Origin: JACKGS01 sp964448015
GTDB lineage: Bacteria; Patescibacteriota; Saccharimonadia; Saccharimonadales; UBA7683
DNA length: 11,607 nt
Direction of reading: 5' to 3'
NCBI GenBank assembly: GCA_964448015.1
Contig: CAYUUV010000029.1
Coordinates: 1 to 11,607 of the forward strand
Positions 4,684-11,607 of this stretch are shown one piece after another. A program made the translations under genes and the position numbers. A model generated the notes under the pieces. It worked only from the letters and a program-made list of their open reading frames with translations, was not told where the DNA came from and made no database searches. Numbering within the stretch: position 1 is the first letter of the stretch; each line of letters opens with the position of its first letter.

Positions 4684-7600
4684 TTACTTTTCCGCCAGGA
4701 GGTCATGTATGAACTGTTCTATGCCGTTGATATTCTGTTCATAGTGCGAAGTATCGGGGAGATCGTAGTTTTGTATATGGTGCCAGACCACCTGAATTAG
4801 CTTTTCAAGTTGCTCCACTTCTTCGTCGCTTGGTTGGTAAGAAAGTTCAAGAAACTTACGGTCGTTTGCTTCAACATATACCATTTGCCCTTCAATATTT
4901 CTAAAAGCACTGTACTCAGGATGTTTGCGTGCCAGCAGTGCATAAAATGTTAGTTGTAGTTTGTGCTTCCAGGCTTTCACGGCTTTATTCTTGTCTTTAG
5001 TGAAAAGGCTATGAAGACCGCTGCCCGTTTTGTAGTCAACAATTCGCAGCGTTTCTTTATCTATAAAGTCGATTCGATCAAGTTTTCCGCCAATGCGAGC
5101 ATCATAGGCGCTGAGATCTTTCAAAGATTGTTCTGGCTGGCTTTCTTTTGGTAGCTGGTACTGAAAATCTGTGAACAGCCGATCGAGATTCTTTTCACCT
5201 TGTTCAATTTGTAACGGTAGCCGCTCGGCTGGGATATGTTCTTTTTGCAGTACTCGGCGATATTCCCCCTTGGCGGTCGAAAGCTGAAATGTGTCGAGAT
5301 TGACGTGTTTTTGGGCTAACTCGAGTGCGCCGTGCATGGCAGTACCGTGGCTCATAGCGTCACTTTTCATCTGCGGTAAGCGCAACAGGCTGCGCTGTAA
5401 AAAGGTGGCCGGTCCACCTTCAGTAACATCTAAAAAGTGAATCAAGTTAGTGGCGTTAATGGTGAAGTTTTCAATAATCGGCGCCAGCACTTCTTTTTCA
5501 ACCGTTGTTTCCAGTCGCGGCCATGTGAGCGCATGTTCAAGAATCGCCATTGATTGGTCGGTATCTGGCCGCGGTGCCTCAAGTGGTGTAAATGCCTGCA
5601 GTAGCGGCGTTGCCAGCACCTCTTCACCAGCGGCGTCATATTTGTAACTGGTAAAAATAAGCGTGTGTTTGGCGCGAGTTGCGGCAACATACATGAGTCG
5701 CGCATATTCATCTTCAGTTTCAAGCGGTGCATGCAGTGGCAGATTGGCGGGTACACCGTGACGATTACCAGTTGGTTGCCAATCTTTTTCCACCGCATCC
5801 AGAATATAAACCGCGTCGAATTCAAGCCCTTTTGCTTTGTGAACTGAAAGCAGGTCAACTGCTTGCGGATCGTCTTTCAGGCCAAATGAATTTGCGATAA
5901 CTTTTTTGTTTGCCTGTTCGGTGGTGATGAACTGCAGAAACTCAGCCAGCGTTGGTTTGCTGCCCAGAGTAAATTCGTTGGCCATGTCACGAAGAATCCG
6001 AATTGCCGCCAGCGTTTCAAGGTAGATATTGGAAAGCTGTTGGTCGTGCACAAAGTAATCACGAATGTAGCTTTGCGGCGCATCTTCTTGAATGCCAAGT
6101 ATATATTCCAGGAGCAGTGGTAGTGGTTGGCGGTGCGCCTGAGCAGCTAGCCACTGCAGCCATTCACCAAGTGGTCGAGTCTGGGGATGTTCTAAGATAC
6201 TGGCTAACCATTGTGGATCAAAACGGTTTTCTTTAGCGATAAGCCAGAGCAGTTCCCCGTCTACACCAAACATCGGGTGTCTGAGTAGGTGTGAAAGCAC
6301 TACATTTAACGCCTCTTCGTCACCGCTATTGAGCGCTGCAAGAGCCTGGCATATATTGATAATTTGCAGCACCGCTTCTTGTTCCAAAACATTTTGTTGG
6401 CGTTCGTAGCGCAGCGGTACCTCAAGGTTGTGTAACTGGGCCGCGAGTGGTTCCAGGCTTTTGTGACTGCGAGCCAGTACGGCCACACTCTGCTGAGGGT
6501 GCTGTTTTTTGTAGTTTTGAATTTCGTAAGCAACCATGTACTGCTGATGTTCTTTGGTGAGGTAGCGATGATGGGTTATTTCGCCCTTTGGTAAATCAGT
6601 AGCCCTGGCAATCAGCTGCTTGCTGAGGTTTGGTAATCGGTGCACCAGGCGATCTTCGCTACGGGCAATGATACTTTCCGCTGCGGCCAGTACCGCAGCA
6701 GTACTGCGGTAGTTTTCTTCTAAAACAATGGTTGCGACATTTTTATTACCGTAGGTTCGTTCAAAGTGCAGCATGTTGTTTAGTTCGGCGCCGTTGAAGC
6801 CGTAGATCGATTGGTCATCATCACCAACCGCCATAATATTCGGCCTTCCTTCGGCACTTGGATGGTCTGCTACCAAATGTGCCAGACGTAGTTGCGCGGA
6901 ATTACTGTCTTGAAATTCATCAATCAACACATAGTTGAAGCGTTCTTGAATTTCAGCTCGCAAATCCTCATGCTGTTCTATCTGCACAATAACTTCAAGC
7001 AGCATATCGGAATAATCGTAAAAGCCGCGTTGATGTAGTTGGTCGCGGTACTGCTGGTAAATATCAGCCAGATGGAGCCATTCGGTGTTGCGCCGCCGTT
7101 CTTTATGCAGACCTCTTACATCACCTTCTTTCGTCAGCCAGCTCTTCTTCCAGTTGCTGGTGTTGGTCGCTTTGTTGGTTGGCTCATCAAGCTGCACGGC
7201 AAAGTCGAGACTTTCTTTAATTTTTGTGTCCAGACCAATCAGCGGCGCGGTTTTGAGATCAGTTTTTTGTTCGGGTAAGCTATGAACGGCTTCTTGTAGC
7301 TGATGTAATTTTTTATGGCTGAGCGTTCCTTCAAGCGCGGCAACAAAGTCTGCTTCAATTTCGTCTATATAGGCGAGATTGGCTTGCAGAAGAACACGTA
7401 ACTTTTCTGGTGTGAGGCCAGCTTCTTTGGTGCGCGCAATCGCCTTCTGTGCCTTTGAAAGCATAGTGTATGTTCCGTAGAATTTTGAAGCGTATGGATT
7501 ATCGAGCGGTAGTTTTTCAAAAATTGATTCCAAAATGGCCAACTGGACCGCGTCGGGTGCGCTGGTGAGATTGGCGCCGTTCCAAAAATACTCAGCATAA

Positions 7601-7899
7601 TTATTCATAATTTCTGAAGCAAAACTATGAAAGGTTTTGACGTGAACATGTGCCGCTTCGCCGTCGGTCAACTTTTGCAAACGTTCGCGCATGTTTGTTG
7701 CTGCTTTGTTGGTGAATGTTAAACACAAAATACTGCGGGCATCGGTATCGGTCTGCTTCAGAATATTGGCAACACGGGTGCTCAGTAGCTGAGTCTTACC
7801 AGTGCCGGGACCGGCAATAACCAAAACCGGCCCGTCAAGCGTATCAACAGCCTGCTTCTGTGCCGCATTCAGATTCTTATACGCCTCATCAAAGTTCAT
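4684..7899 (-). CDS. UvrD/RecB-type DNA helicase fused to a PD-(D/E)XK nuclease
   Basis: The 1071-residue protein is a superfamily 1A ATP-dependent helicase with a C-terminal RecB/AddB-like nuclease. It would act in double-strand-break end processing or unwinding repair. Helicase motifs in order: Q-motif LNAAQKQAV (10-18), Walker A AGPGTGKT (29-36), TFTNKAA (61-67), Walker B IDEFQD (326-331), GDDDQSIYGFNGA (359-371), LEENYRST (393-400), SVHKAKGLEF (685-694) and YARLMYVAATRAK (732-744). Nuclease residues: H851 in SHGTAMH, D941 in GGKLDRID, D955 and K957 in VDYKTG, and QLTFYALLA (982-990). All are present, so both activities should be intact. No partner subunit gene (AddB, AdnB or RecC) is next to it. 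The ATG at 7899 has no Shine-Dalgarno but is the seventh base after TAAACT, suggesting a leaderless mRNA. Confidence 0.95.
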   Translation of the reverse strand: MNFDEAYKNLNAAQKQAVDTLDGPVLVIAGPGTGKTQLLSTRVANILKQTDTDARSILCLTFTNKAATNMRERLQKLTDGEAAHVHVKTFHSFASEIMNNYAEYFWNGANLTSAPDAVQLAILESIFEKLPLDNPYASKFYGTYTMLSKAQKAIARTKEAGLTPEKLRVLLQANLAYIDEIEADFVAALEGTLSHKKLHQLQEAVHSLPEQKTDLKTAPLIGLDTKIKESLDFAVQLDEPTNKATNTSNWKKSWLTKEGDVRGLHKERRRNTEWLHLADIYQQYRDQLHQRGFYDYSDMLLEVIVQIEQHEDLRAEIQERFNYVLIDEFQDSNSAQLRLAHLVADHPSAEGRPNIMAVGDDDQSIYGFNGAELNNMLHFERTYGNKNVATIVLEENYRSTAAVLAAAESIIARSEDRLVHRLPNLSKQLIARATDLPKGEITHHRYLTKEHQQYMVAYEIQNYKKQHPQQSVAVLARSHKSLEPLAAQLHNLEVPLRYERQQNVLEQEAVLQIINICQALAALNSGDEEALNVVLSHLLRHPMFGVDGELLWLIAKENRFDPQWLASILEHPQTRPLGEWLQWLAAQAHRQPLPLLLEYILGIQEDAPQSYIRDYFVHDQQLSNIYLETLAAIRILRDMANEFTLGSKPTLAEFLQFITTEQANKKVIANSFGLKDDPQAVDLLSVHKAKGLEFDAVYILDAVEKDWQPTGNRHGVPANLPLHAPLETEDEYARLMYVAATRAKHTLIFTSYKYDAAGEEVLATPLLQAFTPLEAPRPDTDQSMAILEHALTWPRLETTVEKEVLAPIIENFTINATNLIHFLDVTEGGPATFLQRSLLRLPQMKSDAMSHGTAMHGALELAQKHVNLDTFQLSTAKGEYRRVLQKEHIPAERLPLQIEQGEKNLDRLFTDFQYQLPKESQPEQSLKDLSAYDARIGGKLDRIDFIDKETLRIVDYKTGSGLHSLFTKDKNKAVKAWKHKLQLTFYALLARKHPEYSAFRNIEGQMVYVEANDRKFLELSYQPSDEEVEQLEKLIQVVWHHIQNYDLPDTSHYEQNINGIEQFIHDLLAEK

Positions 7900-7905
7900 G
7901 TCACC

Positions 7906-7937
7906 AGTTTACCTTACCTACCTCAATGGCGTATAGT
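7906..7937. promoter_or_regulatory. Compact divergent promoters for the helicase (-) and the 7944 gene (+)
   Basis: On the minus strand TAAACT (7906-7911) ends six bases before the helicase ATG. On the plus strand TATAGT (7932-7937) ends six bases before the ATG at 7944. Neither start has a Shine-Dalgarno. The spacing mirrors that at 1907-1939 and suggests leaderless mRNAs in both directions. The -35 elements are weak. Confidence 0.5.
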
Positions 7938-7943
7938 AGCCAT

Positions 7944-8501
7944 ATGCCAGAGATTGCCCCGTTCGTGAGTCTTGAAATGAGTTGTGCCGCCAAAGCAGAA
8001 ACACTCGTTACATTAATGACTAAAGACTACGATCTAGAACTTCTTGATATACAAACCAGCCTTGCTGACTCATTTGAGACTATTGAAGCCTTGCTGGCAG
8101 TGTATGACGAATTTCCAAAAGTCTTTGGTCTTGAGGGTGCTGATATTGGGAAGACTTCATATCGTTCTTTCGTTTTTGCCTACAAGGTTGCTCGGTTAAT
8201 TGGTGAATATGCATTTTGCACAACCGTTCCGCGTACCGGATGGTTCGCAGAGTGTGATGCTTCATACTTTGCCAAAATACAGCATACGACAGAGGCATAT
8301 TTACAGGCCAACCAAACGGTGGGCCGTGTACTTGAAGCTTTTGCCGCAGAAATTGCTTGGGGTGAAGAAGACTATCATTTTTCTACCGTACAATCAGTTG
8401 GTGGTTTCACCTGCATGATTATCGATTTAGCCATGCACGAAAGCTATATGGCTACTGAGGTACAACGGTTACAATCGACCCCCCAGCCAGACGAGCAATA
8501 G
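7944..8501 (+). CDS. Hypothetical soluble protein
   Basis: This 185-residue protein belongs to no family I recognise. It is acidic, predicted mostly helical, with no signal peptide or transmembrane segment. It contains an EEDYHF stretch and several aromatic residues. An upstream in-frame ATG at 7926 and a longer open frame from 7860 exist, but the longer frame runs antisense through the start of the helicase gene. The ATG at 7944 is preferred because TATAGT (7932-7937) puts the predicted transcription start right at it. Its plus-strand neighbour is absent; it converges on the membrane-protein gene at 8550 with a 48-bp gap. That gap has a short T5 after GGACCC but no convincing terminator. Confidence 0.7.
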   Translation: MPEIAPFVSLEMSCAAKAETLVTLMTKDYDLELLDIQTSLADSFETIEALLAVYDEFPKVFGLEGADIGKTSYRSFVFAYKVARLIGEYAFCTTVPRTGWFAECDASYFAKIQHTTEAYLQANQTVGRVLEAFAAEIAWGEEDYHFSTVQSVGGFTCMIIDLAMHESYMATEVQRLQSTPQPDEQ

Positions 8502-8549
8502 ACGGGCACGACGGGCTGACGCCTGCCTGGACCCTTTTTCAAACAGTGT

Positions 8550-9098
8550 TTAACGGTAGTATTCTTCAATATCGAGAAGACTAAAAAGGATACAGAGCAT
8601 ACCGACAAGGCTAACCAGTGGTGCCGCTGGATGCGTGATTTGGTTGAAAAATTGCCATACGATATAACTCGCAGCCAAGAGGCTAGCTTGATATATGCGC
8701 AGCCAACCGCGTCGTTCTTTTTCAAATAAATGGCTGATGCCGTCAACGAGCAGTAAAATGTTGATAAAAAGAATAACTAATACAACCCAACTTGCTTGAT
8801 TAAACAAAATGGTATCAAAAAAACTGGTCAGCCCAACAAGACTGCCGGTTTTTGCAAATATTAATAGTTCGGGTATGACGACAATAATAAGAAATGTTGC
8901 CAGCCACGGACCGTATGCCACCAACTTCTTCTGGGTGTTTTTAGAGAGCCTGAAGTTGTATCGGTGGTGGAGGTTGTGTGAAAGTATGCGAGTAATGGAT
9001 TCCACCACTTCATGCGCGTGCTTAACGCGTACTTGCGGGCTCTTGCGAGTACTGGTTGCGCTCGCCTGTTTCGTATTTTTGGTTACTTTTTTGGCCAT
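8550..9098 (-). CDS. Small four-helix membrane protein, hypothetical
   Basis: The 182-residue protein begins with about 30 basic, Ser/Thr-rich residues (MAKKVTKNTKQ onward). About four hydrophobic segments follow, near 63-82, 102-121, 134-152 and 158-176, and it ends in an acidic DIEEYYR tail. No enzymatic motif is visible. The positively charged N-terminus should stay in the cytoplasm. An upstream in-frame ATG at 9146 would add 16 residues that run through the promoter. The ATG at 9098 is chosen because GGAG (9104-9107) lies five bases upstream and MAKK is a typical start. Confidence 0.75.
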   Translation of the reverse strand: MAKKVTKNTKQASATSTRKSPQVRVKHAHEVVESITRILSHNLHHRYNFRLSKNTQKKLVAYGPWLATFLIIVVIPELLIFAKTGSLVGLTSFFDTILFNQASWVVLVILFINILLLVDGISHLFEKERRGWLRIYQASLLAASYIVWQFFNQITHPAAPLVSLVGMLCILFSLLDIEEYYR

Positions 9099-9109
9099 AA
9101 AAACTCCAT

Positions 9110-9137
9110 ATAATATAATTGTATCATACAATTGCAA
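9110..9137 (-). promoter_or_regulatory. Promoter with embedded operator-like palindrome
   Basis: The perfect palindrome AATTGTAT-c-ATACAATT spans 9117-9133. TTGCAA (9132-9137) with TATTAT (9110-9115) gives one -35/-10 pair at 16-base spacing. TTGCAT further upstream with TACAAT gives another at 17. In either arrangement the palindrome overlaps the promoter core, the usual place for a repressor site. Confidence 0.5.
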
Positions 9138-9191
9138 TAAATGCAAGTTCTATGTGCTCGCATCAGGTAACGAACAACACCCCCCTAACCC

Positions 9192-9279
9192 GTCGTCTCT
9201 CGACACGCCCCGCCTGTCTGCTCGAGCCCCCCTGTCTTTCTGACAAGAAGGCCAGGCAGAACGGGCAGGTCGAGATGAC
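9192..9279. repeat. Degenerate copy of the GTCATCTCGA palindrome family
   Basis: The right end is an exact TCGAGATGAC (9270-9279). The left end, GTCGTCTCTCGAC at 9192, is an imperfect complement. Between them GCCTG-rich and CAGGC-rich segments pair imperfectly. This looks like a decayed family member with a different middle. Confidence 0.4.
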
Positions 9280-9431
9280 AGTAATGGGTGGTCTGCTGTG
9301 TTGTTCGGGGTCTCATTAATCAACTACTCGGATTTTGAATCTTTGAAGAGCTTCGCACTGGGCACGGTATCAAAGTGTTTAGTATGTTCACAGTCAACTG
9401 TAAAGATAATAAAAACTTGGATTGATCCGAC

Positions 9432-9466
9432 TGCCCGGGTGCGCTTTTTAGGGCGCACGCCGGGCA
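9432..9466 (-). terminator. GC-rich hairpin after dapD
   Basis: TGCCCGG-GTGCGC (9432-9444) pairs with GCGCAC-GCCGGGCA (9453-9466) with a single-base bulge, leaving an eight-base loop. It lies 13 bases past the dapD stop on the transcribed strand. The nearest T-run (T5 near 9414-9418) is some 14 bases beyond the stem, so it is a weak intrinsic terminator or an mRNA 3'-end stabiliser. Confidence 0.5.
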
Positions 9467-9472
9467 GACTGC

Positions 9473-10675
9473 TTCGGACCTAGTTGTTGTGCAGGTCGGT
9501 GTTGAGGCCTCCCCACGTTGGTTCACCCTTGTTGGGCAACATCTCGACCTCTGACGTCTGACTGTTCCGGCGGAAGAGGGCGTTGTCGATGCCCGAAAGC
9601 TTTCGGGCTTTCACCGTTCCACCATCGGGCATACTGACCTTGGTGCCGGCCGTGAGGTAGAGGCCAGCTTCGATCACACAGTTGTTGCCGAGGCTGATTC
9701 CAGTACCAGCGTTGGCACCAAGAAGGCAGCCTTCTCCGATGGAGATCACCTGCTTGCCGCCGCCGCTGAGCGTGCCCATGGTTGAGGCACCGCCGCCGAT
9801 GTCACTGCCGTCACCGACAGCCACACCAGCGCTGATGCGCCCTTCCACCATGGAAACGCCGAGGGTGCCTGCATTGAAGTTGCAGAACCCCTCATGCATC
9901 ACAGTTGTCCCCTCAGCCAGATGTGCGCCGAGGCGCACTCGAGCCCCATCAGCGATGCGCACACCCTCTGGGACGACCATGCTGAGCATCGGCGGGAACT
10001 TGTCAACACAGTAGACATGGATCGGCTTACTGTACTTCATGAGCGAATCGGTGTGAGCCATGTTGACCCGCTCCGGCAAGTAGACACCCTGATCTGTCCA
10101 GGCCAGGTTCTTCAGCAGACCGAAGATGCTGTTGAGGTTGAATTCATTTGGCTTGACCTTGCAGTGACTGAGCAGATGCAGGCGCAGGTATGCGTCACCC
10201 ACATCGGCCGGTTCGGCTTGCAGATCGTCGATGAACGTCACTACTGGAACTGGACGAGCGCCGTCCCAATACATCCGATGGCGATCACTGCGAAAGCCTT
10301 CGTTCAGCACGGCGCACACCACGATGTTTTCGTGACGCTTGCCGTCGTCACGGAAGACGCGGAAGACGTGCTCGATGGCGTGGAGTTGATCTCGGCTGAG
10401 ACTCCGGAGGCCACTGCCGTTGGTGTAACGGCCCGTCACCCAGCTGAGCAAGGTGGCCGTTCCGTCGTTCGTCGGGCCCACCATGTTCACGATGGGATAC
10501 TGCACGGCGACGATCTCGTTGTCGATTGCTAGACCGACGCCAGCAGCGAAAGCTTGAGGCAGCGTGAAGCCTTTTTGTGCTTGCGCTTCCGTCACCCACG
10601 CCTTGAAGTCGTCCACGTTGTTGATCGCATTGAAATTGAAAAGATCCACGGGATCCTCCTGATTCTAGGTCCGAA
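9473..10675. repeat. 11-bp inverted repeat bracketing dapD
   Basis: TTCGGACCTAG (9473-9483) and its exact reverse complement CTAGGTCCGAA (10665-10675) bracket the gene. The first overlaps the dapD stop codon; the second lies just upstream of its Shine-Dalgarno. The arms could be insertion boundaries, or could pair the mRNA 5' leader with its stop-codon region. No target-site duplication is apparent outside them. Confidence 0.55.
9480..10649 (-). CDS. dapD: 2,3,4,5-tetrahydropyridine-2,6-dicarboxylate N-succinyltransferase
   Basis: DapD transfers succinyl from succinyl-CoA to tetrahydrodipicolinate in the succinylase branch of diaminopimelate/lysine synthesis. The 389-residue protein is of the long Pseudomonas/actinobacterial type rather than the shorter E. 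coli type. It has an N-terminal domain, DAYLRLHLLSHCKVKP (152-167), VDKFPPM (215-221) and then a left-handed beta-helix (about 228-340) with VRLGAHLAEGTTVMHEGF, NFNAGT, MVEGRISAGV, GSDIGGGAS, MGTLSGGGK and GANAGTGISLG. E253 in MHEGF aligns with the proposed catalytic glutamate. It ends with LFRRNS and LNTDLHNN. The start is GTG at 10649, with AGGAGG seven bases upstream. Sampled GC is 57% and 68% against 48% in the helicase gene, which suggests acquisition. No other lysine gene is nearby. Confidence 0.93.
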   Translation of the reverse strand: MDLFNFNAINNVDDFKAWVTEAQAQKGFTLPQAFAAGVGLAIDNEIVAVQYPIVNMVGPTNDGTATLLSWVTGRYTNGSGLRSLSRDQLHAIEHVFRVFRDDGKRHENIVVCAVLNEGFRSDRHRMYWDGARPVPVVTFIDDLQAEPADVGDAYLRLHLLSHCKVKPNEFNLNSIFGLLKNLAWTDQGVYLPERVNMAHTDSLMKYSKPIHVYCVDKFPPMLSMVVPEGVRIADGARVRLGAHLAEGTTVMHEGFCNFNAGTLGVSMVEGRISAGVAVGDGSDIGGGASTMGTLSGGGKQVISIGEGCLLGANAGTGISLGNNCVIEAGLYLTAGTKVSMPDGGTVKARKLSGIDNALFRRNSQTSEVEMLPNKGEPTWGGLNTDLHNN

Positions 10676-10724
10676 TATTAAAAAACATCAGATATCGCAT
10701 TGCTGCGCCCTCTGACTGATACAA

Positions 10725-10753
10725 AATATACCATCATATTCGAATATTCTCAA
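10725..10753 (-). promoter_or_regulatory. dapD promoter with a 12-bp palindrome in the spacer
   Basis: TTGAGA (10748-10753), 17 bases and TATATT (10725-10730) form a good sigma70-type promoter on the minus strand, giving a leader of about 68 nt. The perfect palindrome ATATTCGAATAT (10736-10747) fills the spacer next to the -35 and could be an operator. The divergent Nudix gene begins about 90 bases away. Confidence 0.6.
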
Positions 10754-10840
10754 AACTGAAGCCCACTTCACTAGTTTTTATTTTTTGATGCAGTATTATC
10801 CTAAAGAGGCCTCTGTTACAATCTAACGAACGGAGAAGAT

Positions 10841-11545
10841 ATGAGTTTAGAAGTAAAAATTCACGAAGCACAAACCCTAATTTTACGGGAGCTTCTTTTT
10901 CGGCAATCGGGTGGGTATGCTGAACTGCAAAAACCTACAGGGCTGAATAGCGACCATTTCAACTTTCATATTAAGCGGCTAGTAGAACTCGCTTTGATTG
11001 AAAAAGTTGGTCGCGGTCGATATTGTTTAAGCCGCAAAGGCAAAGAATACGCCAATAAACTAGATACTGAACGCAATACCATAGAACGTCAGCCGAAAAT
11101 TTCCGTCATTTTGGTTATTTGGCGCGATGACTCAAAACAGGAGCTACTTTTACAAGAGAGGCTGAAAAATCCGTATTTTGGCTTCTGGGGATATCCTACT
11201 GGCAAAATAAGTTGGGGCGAGACGGTTCTGCAGACTGCCAAGCGGGAGCTGCAAGAAGAGACTGGCCTTGAAGGCACGTTCATGTATCACGGTATTTATC
11301 ACGAACACGCTAAAGATGCCGAAACGGATGAGTTGCTTGAAGATAAAATCTTTTTAATCACTGAAACCGTGAATCCGACGGGTAGTCTTATCGATGCCGA
11401 AGGGTGTCACAACGCCTGGGTTCATATAAACAATGCCCTCAAATTTGAAAAAAAGTTTCCCGGGTTCACAACGGTGCAAGAAATCATTTCTGGCACGTCA
11501 CCTCTTGAAGAACACGAACGCTCGTATCCAACTGACCATTTTTAA
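10841..11545 (+). CDS. Winged-helix-Nudix protein
   Basis: The 234-residue protein has an N-terminal winged-helix domain (about 8-75: a first helix LILRELLF, then HIKRLVELALIEKVGRGRYC as recognition region and wing, then KGKEYANKL). A Nudix hydrolase domain follows (about 86-215). The Nudix box is complete at 121-143: G121, E127, R135-E136, E139-E140 and G142, with spacing G-x5-E-x7-RE-x2-EE-x-G. Such enzymes hydrolyse nucleoside diphosphates linked to another group, or sense them. The domain order is the reverse of NrtR regulators, which carry the winged helix at the C-terminus. GGAG (10832-10835) precedes the ATG, and TACAAT (10817-10822) is a likely -10. The gene is divergent from dapD and may regulate it. 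The substrate is not predictable from sequence. Confidence 0.9.
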   Translation: MSLEVKIHEAQTLILRELLFRQSGGYAELQKPTGLNSDHFNFHIKRLVELALIEKVGRGRYCLSRKGKEYANKLDTERNTIERQPKISVILVIWRDDSKQELLLQERLKNPYFGFWGYPTGKISWGETVLQTAKRELQEETGLEGTFMYHGIYHEHAKDAETDELLEDKIFLITETVNPTGSLIDAEGCHNAWVHINNALKFEKKFPGFTTVQEIISGTSPLEEHERSYPTDHF

Positions 11546-11607
11546 CGGAAGCGTAGTTCCCTAGTTTTTGTGTTTTTAGCCTGCTACTCTACACTTATAA
11601 ACAAGGA

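Larger units (their letters stand above)
9099..9479. other. Intergenic gap between dapD and the membrane-protein gene
   Basis: From high to low coordinates the gap holds the dapD 3' hairpin (9432-9466), about 150 bases in which I see no gene or strong structure (only an ACAGT/ACTGT dyad near 9400), a degenerate palindromic repeat (9192-9279), and the promoter and operator-like palindrome of the membrane-protein gene (9110-9137). Short open frames here look unlike proteins. Confidence 0.5.

Noticed and set aside
8502..8549. Terminator between the convergent genes
   Set aside because: There is a T5 after GGACCC but only weak, interrupted complementarity upstream, so I do not call it.
9298..9526. 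Short open frames on both strands next to the dapD hairpin
   Set aside because: They cross the hairpin and the dapD stop, have no ribosome site and no protein-like composition.
9894..10532. 212-residue plus-strand open frame opposite dapD
   Set aside because: It is antisense to strongly conserved dapD codons in GC-rich DNA, which often leaves the opposite frame open; there is no ribosome site or recognisable domain.

Overview
The window looks like a chromosomal segment of a small-genome bacterium, most likely a Patescibacteria/CPR member of the Saccharibacteria type. This is inferred from gene content and style only: compact genes, very short intergenic gaps, many lineage-restricted small proteins, a large helicase-nuclease fusion, and several genes whose start codon sits about 7 nt after a -10-like hexamer, which suggests leaderless mRNAs. 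TGA is used as a stop codon, which argues against the Gracilibacteria/Absconditabacteria code. No rRNA or marker gene is present to settle the lineage.

Layout. 18-3179 holds four ordinary genes: a DUF975-like membrane protein (-), a tRNA-dihydrouridine synthase (-), an unknown soluble protein (+) and a LURP-one/tubby-like protein (-). The last two overlap tail to tail by 45 bp. 3226-4467 is a non-standard region on the minus strand. A perfect consensus sigma70 promoter (TTGACA-17-TATAAT, 4439-4467) faces into about 530 nt dense with inverted repeats: a hairpin starting at the predicted +1, a long-range 12-bp helix, a three-way junction, a 19-bp hairpin, two adjacent tRNA-like elements and a T7 tract. 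Downstream of it are two micro-ORFs, each preceded by a perfect AGGAGGTGA Shine-Dalgarno. One is a 10-residue peptide. The other is a two-CxxCxGxG zinc-finger protein interrupted by a C-run frameshift. A good intrinsic terminator (3226-3250) closes the region. 4684-7899 is a UvrD/RecB-type helicase with a C-terminal PD-(D/E)XK nuclease (-), divergent from an unknown gene at 7944-8501 (+). 8550-9098 is a small membrane protein (-) with a palindrome inside its promoter. 9432-10753 is a GC-rich dapD unit (-) with its own promoter, strong Shine-Dalgarno, flanking 11-bp inverted repeat and a 3' hairpin. It is divergent from a winged-helix-Nudix protein (10841-11545, +).

How it fits together. The resident genes are about 48% GC where I counted (one 60-base block in the helicase) and appear leaderless or weakly Shine-Dalgarno driven. 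The structured-RNA/micro-ORF region and the dapD unit are richer (57-68% in three sampled 60-base blocks) and use full-strength Shine-Dalgarno sites, so both look acquired. A palindromic repeat family with the core GTCATCTCGA is scattered through the intergenic gaps. The most interesting candidate is the 3903-4431 structured RNA with its downstream micro-ORFs. The solitary, inverted-repeat-bracketed dapD facing a possible regulator is second.
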